Assembly: GCA_036274675.1 (NCBI GenBank)
Contig: DASUFE010000032.1
Location: 1-25,086, forward strand
Direction of reading: 5' to 3'
DNA: 25,086 nt
From: DASUFE01 sp036274675
GTDB taxonomy: Bacteria; Pseudomonadota; Gammaproteobacteria; HTCC5015
This document shows, piece after piece, positions 5,813 to 12,986 of the stretch. The translations under genes and the position numbers were made by a program. Within the stretch, counting starts at the first letter, position 1. Each line of letters begins with the position of its first letter. The notes beneath the pieces were generated by a model. That model did not search any database, was not told the DNA's origin, and saw nothing but the letters and a program-made list of their open reading frames with translations.

Positions 5813-7153
5813 CTAGCTCCTGACCGCTTCCGCTACCGCCGCGATTTCCCCGGCGATACCCCTGACCGCCTCGATATCGTCGCCTTCCACCATAATACGC
5901 AGGACAGGCTCGGTACCTGAGGGACGCAGCAGAATACGGCCTCTTCCATTCAAGCGTTTTTCCCCTTCGCTGACGGCCCGCTTGACCGACTCGTGTTCGG
6001 TGGTTCGACTGCCCTTGGCGACCGGGACGTTCACCAGAATCTGCGGAAATCTCTGCATGCCCTGTTTGAGACTGTACAGATCAGTATCGCGGTCGACCAA
6101 ACAGCCTAAAACCTGCAAAGCGGAAATAATGCCATCCCCCGCCGGCGATTTGTCGAGACAAATAATATGGCCGGAGGCCTCACCTCCCAGGATCCACTTT
6201 TCCTGCTGCAACTGCTGCATGATATAGCGGTCGCCGACGCTGGTGCGCTTGAACGCGATACGCAGCCGCTTGAGCGCCAACTCGAGCCCCATATTACTCA
6301 TCACGGTGCCTACCACGCCCGATTTCGTTTGTCCGGACCGCTGCATCTGTTCGGCCAGGATGTAGAGGATCTGGTCGCCATCAACAATCTCACCGCGATG
6401 ATCGACCATGATTACGCGGTCGCCGTCGCCATCGAGCGCGATACCAAGATCGGCCTCGTGACCAAGCACGGCTTCCGCCAGCATCTCAGGATGAGTGGCT
6501 CCGCAGTCGAGATTGATATTCACGCCGTTCGGTTTCGAACCGACCGTCACTATCTCCGCTCCCAGTTCCGAGAATACTTTGGGAGCGATGTAATAGGCCG
6601 CGCCATGCGCGCAATCCACGACGATCTTCAGCCCCTTCAGATTCAACTCTGAGGGGAATTTGCTTTTACAGAATTCGATATAGCGCCCCCGCGCATCAGT
6701 GACTCGGGAAGCCTTGCCGAGACGTGATGATTCTACGCAGTCCATGGGCTGACCGAGCAGCCGTTCGATCTCGGCTTCCTGCTCATCCGGCAGTTTCGAG
6801 CCCTGCGCGGAAAGGAATTTGATCCCGTTATCGTAATAGGGATTGTGCGAGGCGCTGATGACGATACCGGCGGAAGCGCGCAAGGTCTGGGTTAAATAGG
6901 CGATCGCGGGTGTAGGCATCGGGCCGAGCAGCTCGATATTCACGCCTGCGGCCGACAGGCCGGCTTCCAGGGCGGATTCGAACATGTAACCGGAGATGCG
7001 CGTGTCCTTGCCGATGAGGATGCGCCTGCCGTCTCCGTGACTGCCCAGCGCCTTGCCCGCGGCCCAGCCCAGCTTCAGTACGAACTCCGGCGTCAACAGG
7101 CTTTCGCCGACACGTCCGCGTATACCGTCAGTTCCGAAATATTTCCTGCTCAT
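5813..7153 (-). CDS. glmM: Phosphoglucosamine mutase
   Basis: This enzyme converts glucosamine-6-phosphate to glucosamine-1-phosphate, supplying UDP-GlcNAc for peptidoglycan and LPS. The 446-residue product starts MSRKYFGTDGIRGRVGE. The catalytic phosphoserine is Ser102 in the loop GIVISASHNPYYDNG. The metal-binding loop is ALDGDGDRV, and the sugar/phosphate loops are LGGEASGH and RPSGTEPVLRIMVEG. Length and motifs are those of active GlmM, and activation requires phosphorylation of Ser102. It lies 23 bases downstream of folP and is probably cotranscribed with it. It converges with the XRE gene with only 7 bases between the stop codons and no visible terminator. Confidence 0.98.
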   Translation of the reverse strand: MSRKYFGTDGIRGRVGESLLTPEFVLKLGWAAGKALGSHGDGRRILIGKDTRISGYMFESALEAGLSAAGVNIELLGPMPTPAIAYLTQTLRASAGIVISASHNPYYDNGIKFLSAQGSKLPDEQEAEIERLLGQPMDCVESSRLGKASRVTDARGRYIEFCKSKFPSELNLKGLKIVVDCAHGAAYYIAPKVFSELGAEIVTVGSKPNGVNINLDCGATHPEMLAEAVLGHEADLGIALDGDGDRVIMVDHRGEIVDGDQILYILAEQMQRSGQTKSGVVGTVMSNMGLELALKRLRIAFKRTSVGDRYIMQQLQQEKWILGGEASGHIICLDKSPAGDGIISALQVLGCLVDRDTDLYSLKQGMQRFPQILVNVPVAKGSRTTEHESVKRAVSEGEKRLNGRGRILLRPSGTEPVLRIMVEGDDIEAVRGIAGEIAAVAEAVRS

Positions 7154-7176
7154 CCAATTTCATGCTCCATCCATCA

Positions 7177-8025
7177 TCAGTTGGCCGACGGCGTAACCGC
7201 CGCCAGTACACGTATCACATCCACCGTTGCGGCGACGTCATGCACCCGCATGATTTGCGCTCCCTGCAGAATGGCCCAGGCCGCCGCGGCAAGGCTACCG
7301 TATAACCGTTGCTCCACCGGCACCGGACGCCCGCCGCCAAGTAAAGATCCCAACATGCTCTTGCGCGAAAAGCCTACCACGAGCGGCAAATTCAATTCCT
7401 TGTAGACGCTCAAACTCTTCATCAACTCCACATTGTGCTGCAAAGTCTTGCCGAAACCGAAGCCGGGATCAACCAGTAAACTGCGGCGGGGGATGCCGGC
7501 TCTCGTGCATTCATTGATACGCTCTTCTAAAAACGCCTTGATCTCGGCCACTACGTCGGCGTAAGCGGGGGCCTGCTGCATGGTGCGGGGCTCGCCCCTC
7601 ATGTGCATCAGGCAGACCGGAACTCCGAGACCGGATGCCGTCTGCAAGGCGCCCTGGGCGCGCAAGGCGTTTATATCGTTGATCATGGCCGCACCCGCTC
7701 CGACCGCCGCGGCCATGACAGCGGGCTTGCAGGTATCCACCGAAAGCGGAACATCGACGGACGCGGCAAGCTTTTCAATGACGGGGATGACGCGTTCCAG
7801 CTCTTCGTTATCAGACACGGGTTGCGCACCAGGCCGTGTGGACTCGCCTCCGACATCGATAATATCGGCCCCTTCCGCCGCCATTTCCTCGGCACGCCGC
7901 AACGCGCTGTCGATGCGATTATAGCGCCCGCCGTCGGCGAAGGAGTCGGGCGTGACATTTAATATGCCCATTACCCGGGGACGCGACAGGTCGAGCCTGG
8001 CGCCATCTTTATATTCCAGAAACAT
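7177..8025 (-). CDS. folP: Dihydropteroate synthase
   Basis: This enzyme condenses p-aminobenzoate with 6-hydroxymethyl-dihydropterin pyrophosphate in folate synthesis and is the sulfonamide target. The 282-residue product carries all family blocks: VMGILNVTPDSFADGG, IIDVGGESTRPGA, SVDTCKPAVM, LVDPGFGFGKT, VVGFSRKSMLG and MRVHDVAAT. The start is set at the ATG at 8025 (MFLEYKDGARLDLS). A longer open frame to 8106 only reads backward through the ftsH terminator hairpin and is not coding. The ribosome binding site is weak. The gene is transcribed after ftsH and before glmM, a widespread proteobacterial order. Confidence 0.97.
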   Translation of the reverse strand: MFLEYKDGARLDLSRPRVMGILNVTPDSFADGGRYNRIDSALRRAEEMAAEGADIIDVGGESTRPGAQPVSDNEELERVIPVIEKLAASVDVPLSVDTCKPAVMAAAVGAGAAMINDINALRAQGALQTASGLGVPVCLMHMRGEPRTMQQAPAYADVVAEIKAFLEERINECTRAGIPRRSLLVDPGFGFGKTLQHNVELMKSLSVYKELNLPLVVGFSRKSMLGSLLGGGRPVPVEQRLYGSLAAAAWAILQGAQIMRVHDVAATVDVIRVLAAVTPSAN

Positions 8026-8060
8026 TGACCAAAAATTCCATATGCAAGGTCCCAAATGCA

Positions 8061-8088
8061 AAAGCCGCACGCTCAGGCGTGCGGCTTT
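8061..8088 (-). terminator. Rho-independent terminator after ftsH
   Basis: A perfect 12-base stem (AAAGCCGCACGC / GCGTGCGGCTTT) with a 4-base loop lies 23 bases beyond the ftsH stop. In the minus direction it is followed by further T (TTTTG), so the hairpin plus T-run is a good intrinsic terminator. It sits only 35 bases before the folP ATG. Confidence 0.85.
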
Positions 8089-8111
8089 GATACATGCTTG
8101 CGGCAAAACTC

Positions 8112-10037
8112 TCAGTGCAGGCTTGCCGGACCGCCGATGGATCCCTTGCCGGGCTTTTTCTTCCCCGGAACGGCCTCATTGCCCGAGGGCGGCTGGTCCT
8201 GGTCGTGCCAGTCGGCCGGCGGCCCCGGTTCACGCCCTTCCATAATGGCGTCGATCTGACCCGAGTCGATGGTCTCGTACTTGATCAGCGTTTCCGCCAT
8301 CATCCGCAGTTTGTCGAGGTTATCCATCAGAATCTTCCTGGCGCGGGCATAGTTCGTATCGATCACCTTGCGTATTTCCTCGTCGATATCGCGCGCAGTC
8401 GTGTCGGACACGCTCTTGTGCCGGGTGACGGAACGGCCGAGAAATACTTCGCCATCGTCCTCACTGTAGGAAAGCGGACCCAGTCTTTCCGACAGGCCCC
8501 ACCGGGTTACCATGTTGCGCGCCAGCTCGGTCGCGCGTTCAATATCATTCGACGCGCCGGTCGTCACCTTTTCGGGTCCGAAAACCAGTTCTTCCGCGAT
8601 GCGGCCGCCGAACAGGCTGGCGATCTTGCCTTCCAGCTTCTGCTTGCTGAAGCTGTACTGGTCTTCTTCCGGCAGGAACATGGTTACGCCGAGTGCGCGT
8701 CCCCGCGGAATAATGCTTACCTTGTAAACGGGATCATGATCCGGCAATGAACGTCCCACGATCGCATGCCCCGCTTCATGATAGGCGGTAAGGCGTTTCT
8801 CTTCCTCGCTCATGACCATGGAACGGCGCTCCGCGCCCATCATGATCTTGTCCTTGGCGCGCTCGAAATCGTCCATATCGACCGTGCGCTTGTTGGCGCG
8901 CGCCGCAAACAGGGCCGCCTCGTTCACCAGGTTGGCAAGATCGGCGCCGGAGAATCCGGGCGTGCCGCGCGCAATGATCGAGGGATTTACGTTCTCCGCC
9001 AGCGGCACTTTGCGCATGTGTACTTTCAGTATTTGTTCGCGGCCGCGGATATCCGGCAACGGAACCACGACCTGGCGGTCGAACCTGCCCGGCCGCAGCA
9101 GCGCGGGATCGAGCACATCCGGACGATTGGTGGCCGCTATCACGATCACGCCTTCGTTGCCCTCGAAGCCGTCCATCTCCACCAACAGCTGGTTGAGCGT
9201 CTGTTCGCGCTCGTCATGGCCGCCGCCGAGACCGGCGCCGCGATGACGCCCCACCGCATCAATCTCATCGATAAAGATGATGCAGGGCGCGTGCTTTTTC
9301 GCCTGATCGAACATGTCCCGCACGCGGGACGCGCCCACACCGACGAACATCTCGACGAAATCCGAACCGGAGATGCTGAAGAACGGAACCTTGGCCTCGC
9401 CTGCGATCGCCTTCGCAAGCAATGTTTTGCCGGTGCCAGGCGAACCGATCATCAGCACGCCGCGCGGAATGGTGCCGCCGAGGCGCTGGAACTTACCAGG
9501 ATCGCGCAGAAAATCCACCAGCTCGCGGACCTCCTCCTTGGCTTCCTCAACGCCGGCGACATCGGCAAAAGTGATCTTGACCTGATCCTCGCCCATAAGC
9601 TTGGCCTTGCTCTTGCCGAAGGTCATGGCGCTGCGCCCGCCGCCGCCCTGCATCTGACGCATGAAATAAATCCATACGCCGATGAGCAGCAGGAAGGGGA
9701 ACCAACTGATGAAAATCTGGCCGAGCAAGGATTGGCGCTCGGGCTCCTTGGCGATGATCTCGACGCCATGCTGGCGTAAATCGCCGATCAGAGCCTTGTT
9801 ATCGGTCTCAGGACTGTTGGTGGAGAAAGATTCTCCGGATTTGAGCTTGCCGCTGATTTCGCGACCATTGCTGTCAATTACAACCTTTTCGATCTGGCCG
9901 GCCTCGATCTGGTCCAGGAAGCGCGAATAGGTATAAGACTTGCTCGATTCCGACTGGTGGTTGATATTCTGAAACACCGACATCAGTACAACCGCGATAA
10001 CCACCCACAACAGAATGTTTTTCATTAAATCATTCAA
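8112..10037 (-). CDS. ftsH: ATP-dependent zinc metalloprotease FtsH
   Basis: This is a membrane-anchored AAA+ protease that degrades misfolded membrane proteins and short-lived regulators such as sigma32 and LpxC in relatives. It has 641 residues. A transmembrane helix at about 7-23 is followed by a periplasmic domain and a second helix at about 107-126. The AAA domain has Walker A GSPGTGKT (198-205), Walker B FIDEID (255-260) and the ATNRPDVLDPALLRPGRFDR block. The zinc site is HEAGH (420-424). The C-terminal tail is hydrophilic and rich in Gly, Pro and Lys. A TTG at 10037 is the likely start because AGAGGA lies 7 bases upstream. The ATG at 10025 (MKNILLWVV) is too far from it. Ser199 replaces the more common Pro in Walker A, a known tolerated variant. 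Confidence 0.98.
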   Translation of the reverse strand: MNDLMKNILLWVVIAVVLMSVFQNINHQSESSKSYTYSRFLDQIEAGQIEKVVIDSNGREISGKLKSGESFSTNSPETDNKALIGDLRQHGVEIIAKEPERQSLLGQIFISWFPFLLLIGVWIYFMRQMQGGGGRSAMTFGKSKAKLMGEDQVKITFADVAGVEEAKEEVRELVDFLRDPGKFQRLGGTIPRGVLMIGSPGTGKTLLAKAIAGEAKVPFFSISGSDFVEMFVGVGASRVRDMFDQAKKHAPCIIFIDEIDAVGRHRGAGLGGGHDEREQTLNQLLVEMDGFEGNEGVIVIAATNRPDVLDPALLRPGRFDRQVVVPLPDIRGREQILKVHMRKVPLAENVNPSIIARGTPGFSGADLANLVNEAALFAARANKRTVDMDDFERAKDKIMMGAERRSMVMSEEEKRLTAYHEAGHAIVGRSLPDHDPVYKVSIIPRGRALGVTMFLPEEDQYSFSKQKLEGKIASLFGGRIAEELVFGPEKVTTGASNDIERATELARNMVTRWGLSERLGPLSYSEDDGEVFLGRSVTRHKSVSDTTARDIDEEIRKVIDTNYARARKILMDNLDKLRMMAETLIKYETIDSGQIDAIMEGREPGPPADWHDQDQPPSGNEAVPGKKKPGKGSIGGPASLH

Positions 10038-10273
10038 GGAATTGTCCTCTACCTGTGATACCTGAACTAAGACCCCAACTGCTTTTCAACCACCGGCCCT
10101 TGTACACTAACTATGCAAGGTCCCGGCATATATAACCGATCGACCTGACAATACGGGTTGCAAATATCCGATATTACGGCCGCTTTGAGACATTATCGGC
10201 TTGTTCCGCCCGATTTAGAGCGACTTTAGCATAAACCGTTCATCGGGGCATTTGACCCAGGTCAGAAGCGGGC
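10038..10273. other. rlmE-ftsH intergenic region
   Basis: A 236-base gap holding no gene. Just after the rlmE stop is a short palindrome, TGACC-ca-GGTCA (10253-10264). On the minus strand TGCTAAAGT (10231-10223) resembles an extended -10. Closer to ftsH, GGCCCTTG (10095-10102) and CAAGGTCC (10116-10123) form an 8-base inverted repeat with one mismatch. No convincing sigma32 (heat-shock) promoter for ftsH is visible. A promoter for ftsH is expected here, but I cannot place it firmly. Confidence 0.4.
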
Positions 10274-10894
10274 TCAGCCTTTGAAATCGCGGGCCACCAC
10301 ATACACTTCCCGGCTACGGGAACGGGAGGCTTTAGGCTTTTTTACCACCACGCTTCCAAAATCGGCGCGCACGGCCTTCAGCCAGACATCCGAACCCTCA
10401 CCCTGAAACAGCTTGCAAATAAAGACTCCGCCGCGACGCAACACCTGTTTAGCCAACTCGTGGGCCAATTCGACAAGGTACATGGCACGGGGAATATCGA
10501 CGGCATCCATACCGCTCATATTGGGGGCCATATCGGAAATCACAAGGTCGGCGCGCTCGTCCCCCAAGGACTGCAACAGGACGGCAAGCACGGCTTCGTC
10601 CTGGAAATCCCCCTGGATGAATTCCACTCCAGCCAGCGCATCCATGGGGAGTACATCGAGCGCAATCACGCGACCGCGCTCGCCCACCTTCTCCACAACG
10701 TATTCGGACCAGCTGCCAGGCGCGGCTCCGAGGTCGACGATCCTTTGCCCGGGGCGGAACAGCCGGTATTTCTCGTCGAGCTCCTTCAGCTTGTACACAG
10801 CCCGCGAACGGTAGCCCTCCTTCTGCGCCAGACGCACGAACTCGTCCGTGACGTGCTCGTTCATCCAGCGTGCGCTGCTCTTGGATCTGGCCAT
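10274..10894 (-). CDS. rlmE: 23S rRNA (uridine-2552-2'-O)-methyltransferase RlmE (RrmJ/FtsJ)
   Basis: This enzyme 2'-O-methylates U2552 in the A-loop of 23S rRNA late in 50S subunit assembly, using S-adenosylmethionine. The 206-residue product has the SAM-binding motif IVDLGAAPGSWSEY (52-65). The catalytic K-D-K-E tetrad is visible as Lys35 (AVYKLKELD), Asp121 (SDMAPNMSG), Lys161 (CKLFQGEG) and Glu196 (SREVYVVARDF). These match the spacing of the E. coli enzyme. It precedes ftsH on the same strand, as in many proteobacteria, and is divergent from yhbY. Confidence 0.98.
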   Translation of the reverse strand: MARSKSSARWMNEHVTDEFVRLAQKEGYRSRAVYKLKELDEKYRLFRPGQRIVDLGAAPGSWSEYVVEKVGERGRVIALDVLPMDALAGVEFIQGDFQDEAVLAVLLQSLGDERADLVISDMAPNMSGMDAVDIPRAMYLVELAHELAKQVLRRGGVFICKLFQGEGSDVWLKAVRADFGSVVVKKPKASRSRSREVYVVARDFKG

Positions 10895-10974
10895 GGAAAT
10901 TCAGGACCGCTAAAGATTCGATATAACGCCGTATGTTACACTCATCCCCCCATAAAAACACTCGCGCTTCCGAT

Positions 10975-11274
10975 ATGCCCCTCAGCCCCAAACAACGACA
11001 TTTTCTACGCGGCCTCGCGCATACATTGAAACCTGTCATCATCATCGGCCAGCAGGGGCTGACCCCCAACGTCAAAAATGAAATAGACCAGGCGCTCACG
11101 CACCATGAACTGATCAAGCTCAGGGTCAATGCCGAGGATCGTATACAAAGGCGGCAGTTGATCGAAACCATGGTTAGCGAAGCAAATGCGGAACTGGTGG
11201 CGACCATAGGTCATATCGCCGTGCTCTACCGCCCGAACCCTAAAAAACATAAAATCCAGCTCGTCAAATCCTGA
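10975..11274 (+). CDS. yhbY: YhbY family (CRM-domain) ribosome assembly RNA-binding protein
   Basis: This is a 99-residue single CRM (CRS1-YhbY) domain protein. The E. coli homologue associates with pre-50S particles. The sequence starts MPLSPKQRHFLRGLAHTLKP, followed by the conserved GxxG loop (IGQQGLTPNV), HHELIKLRVNAEDR, and a typical IGHIAVLYRPNP ending. The ATG at 10975 matches the family start. An upstream in-frame ATG at 10933 would add 14 unrelated residues. No good ribosome binding site is seen for either. It is divergent from rlmE across 80 bases, a pairing found in many proteobacteria where the two genes serve large-subunit assembly. Confidence 0.95.
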   Translation: MPLSPKQRHFLRGLAHTLKPVIIIGQQGLTPNVKNEIDQALTHHELIKLRVNAEDRIQRRQLIETMVSEANAELVATIGHIAVLYRPNPKKHKIQLVKS

Positions 11275-11315
11275 TTCAAAACCGGCATCGGCATTCAAAC
11301 GGAAGGAGAACTTAC

Positions 11316-11813
11316 ATGGCCAGCATCACCCTGAAAGGGAACAAGATCAACACCAATGGAGAATTGCCGGCAGCGGGCGTCCAGGCGCCCGACTTCAGGC
11401 TGGTCGACGCCGCCCTCAAGGACGTGTCTCTCGCTGATTTCGCGGGCAAACGCAAGGTACTCAACATCGTGCCAAGCCTTGATACGTCGGTCTGCGCCGC
11501 CTCCACCCGCAAATTCAACGAGAAAGCAGCCGCGTTGAAAGATACCGTTGTACTGGTCATTTCAGCCGACCTGCCCTTCGCCATGAAGCGCTTTTGCGAA
11601 GCCGAAGGCATCAAGAACGTAGTTCCCCTGTCGTTGATGCGTTCCCGCAATTTCGCGCAGGATTACGGCGTGCTGATTCAGGACGGCCCCCTCGAAGGAA
11701 TCACCGCCCGCGCTGTCGTAGTGCTGGACAAGAATAATAAGGTGGTCCACGCGCAACTGGTGCCCGAGATCGCCACCGAACCCGATTACGAAAAGGCATT
11801 GGCTGCCCTTTAA
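11316..11813 (+). CDS. tpx: Thiol peroxidase (Tpx, atypical 2-Cys peroxiredoxin)
   Basis: This is a periplasmic/cytosolic peroxiredoxin that reduces hydrogen and alkyl peroxides, with thioredoxin as the usual reductant. The 165-residue product has the peroxidatic Cys60 in VPSLDTSVCAASTRKF and the resolving Cys94 in MKRFCEAEGIKNV, the Tpx spacing. The residue before the peroxidatic V-C is Ser rather than the more frequent Pro (DTSVC against DTPVC). The ATG at 11316 follows a strong AAGGAG ribosome binding site at 7 bases. It lies 41 bases after yhbY, and pyrD follows after 29 bases, so tpx and pyrD are probably cotranscribed. Confidence 0.97.
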   Translation: MASITLKGNKINTNGELPAAGVQAPDFRLVDAALKDVSLADFAGKRKVLNIVPSLDTSVCAASTRKFNEKAAALKDTVVLVISADLPFAMKRFCEAEGIKNVVPLSLMRSRNFAQDYGVLIQDGPLEGITARAVVVLDKNNKVVHAQLVPEIATEPDYEKALAAL

Positions 11814-11842
11814 GCACGACTGTCGAGCAAGGGATCACGACA

Positions 11843-12862
11843 TTGTATCCGCTGCTTCGTTCGATCCTCTTCAGTCTGCCTCCTGAAACCGCGCATGCCG
11901 TAGCGCTCAAGACATTGGCGCTGGCGCGCGCGCCCGCCGGACTCATCTCTCATGCTGCCGCGGACCCGGTAAGACTCATGGGCCTGGACTTTCCTAACCG
12001 GGTAGGCCTCGCGGCCGGACTCGACAAGAACGGCGAGTACATCGATGCATTGGCCGCACTCGGTTTCGGCTTTATTGAAATCGGCACCGTCACTCCCAGG
12101 GCTCAGGACGGGAATCCGCGACCCCGCCTGTTCCGGCTGCCCGCCCGGCAGGCGCTGATCAACCGCATGGGCTTCAACAACAAAGGCATCGACTACCTGG
12201 TGGAACGGGTCCGGCGCTCCCGCTATCGCGGAGTGCTCGGCATCAACATCGGCAAGAACAAGGACACCCCGGCGGAAAAAAGCATCGACGACTATCTGGA
12301 ATGCATGAAGAAAGCATATCCACTTGCCGGGTATCTCGTGATCAATATTTCCTCGCCGAACACGCCCGGCCTGCGCCAACTGCAGAATGTACGGGAACTC
12401 TCCGGCCTGTTATCCGAACTGGCGCGACTGCGCGAACACCTGGCGGCTCAATCCGGACGCCGCGTGCCGCTGGCGGTGAAAATCGCGCCGGATCTCGCTC
12501 CGGCGCAGATCGAGGAAATCGCGCGCTCGATCGCGGATCATTCCATCGACGGGCTGATCGTCAGTAACACCACCCTGTCGCGCGCGGGAGTCGAAGGGGA
12601 AAAATATGCGGCCGAGACCGGCGGCCTGAGCGGAGCACCCCTGCTGGCCGCGTCGACCGCCGTGCTGCGCGAGTTCGCGCGGCGCCTGCCCGCAAAGGTG
12701 GCGCTGATCGGCGTCGGCGGAATTCTCAAGGCGGAAGATGCGCTTGCAAAAATCGAGGCGGGTGCGCAGCTGGTCCAGATTTACAGCGGCTTTATCTACC
12801 GCGGGCCGCAGCTGATTTCCGAAATCAGCAAGGCTCTTAAAGAAACAGGAAAACAAAAATAA
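11843..12862 (+). CDS. pyrD: Dihydroorotate dehydrogenase (quinone), class 2
   Basis: This enzyme oxidises dihydroorotate to orotate in pyrimidine synthesis and passes electrons to membrane quinone. It is 339 residues long, with the amphipathic N-terminal helices of class 2 enzymes. Motifs include NRVGLAAGLDKNGEYIDAL, EIGTVTPRAQDGNPRPR, INRMGFNNKG, the catalytic-serine segment NISSPNTPGL (about residue 170), VSNTTLSR and the FMN phosphate site IGVGGI. The start is a TTG at 11843 (MYPLLRSILFSLPPE), with AAGGGA about 8 bases upstream. No ATG or GTG gives a full-length family N-terminus. It is convergent with the GGDEF gene. Confidence 0.97.
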   Translation: MYPLLRSILFSLPPETAHAVALKTLALARAPAGLISHAAADPVRLMGLDFPNRVGLAAGLDKNGEYIDALAALGFGFIEIGTVTPRAQDGNPRPRLFRLPARQALINRMGFNNKGIDYLVERVRRSRYRGVLGINIGKNKDTPAEKSIDDYLECMKKAYPLAGYLVINISSPNTPGLRQLQNVRELSGLLSELARLREHLAAQSGRRVPLAVKIAPDLAPAQIEEIARSIADHSIDGLIVSNTTLSRAGVEGEKYAAETGGLSGAPLLAASTAVLREFARRLPAKVALIGVGGILKAEDALAKIEAGAQLVQIYSGFIYRGPQLISEISKALKETGKQK

Positions 12863-12872
12863 AAGGAATGTC

Positions 12873-12932
12873 TCTCACGGAGGCGCGGAGAACACGAAGT
12901 TATTCTCCGTGAACACCGTGGGCTCCGTGAGA
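12873..12932. repeat. Imperfect palindromic intergenic repeat between pyrD and the GGDEF gene
   Basis: TCTCACGGAG (12873-12882) and CTCCGTGAGA (12923-12932) form perfect 10-base terminal arms. Partly matching inner segments are built on the same CACGGAG/CTCCGTG theme. The element fills the gap between two convergent genes and could stop transcription from both sides. A related element lies at 21005-21111. The motif resembles intergenic palindromes seen repeatedly in other proteobacterial genomes, which I state from memory. Confidence 0.6.
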
Positions 12933-12986
12933 AATCCTTTCTTGGTTCATAGTTCCGAAAAAAAACCAGAGAGTCTTGCAACGTTC

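Noticed and set aside
8026..8106. N-terminal extension of FolP to 8106
   Set aside because: It would translate through the ftsH terminator hairpin. The family start MFLEYKDG fits at 8025.
8041..10124. A 13-base direct repeat (TATGCAAGGTCCC) at 8041-8053 and 10112-10124, flanking ftsH
   Set aside because: Several identical 13-mers are expected by chance in 25 kb. No target-site duplication or mobile gene goes with it, and ftsH is in its normal place.
10253..10264. TGACC-ca-GGTCA palindrome after rlmE
   Set aside because: Too short and lacking a T-run to call a terminator. It is recorded only in the intergenic entry.
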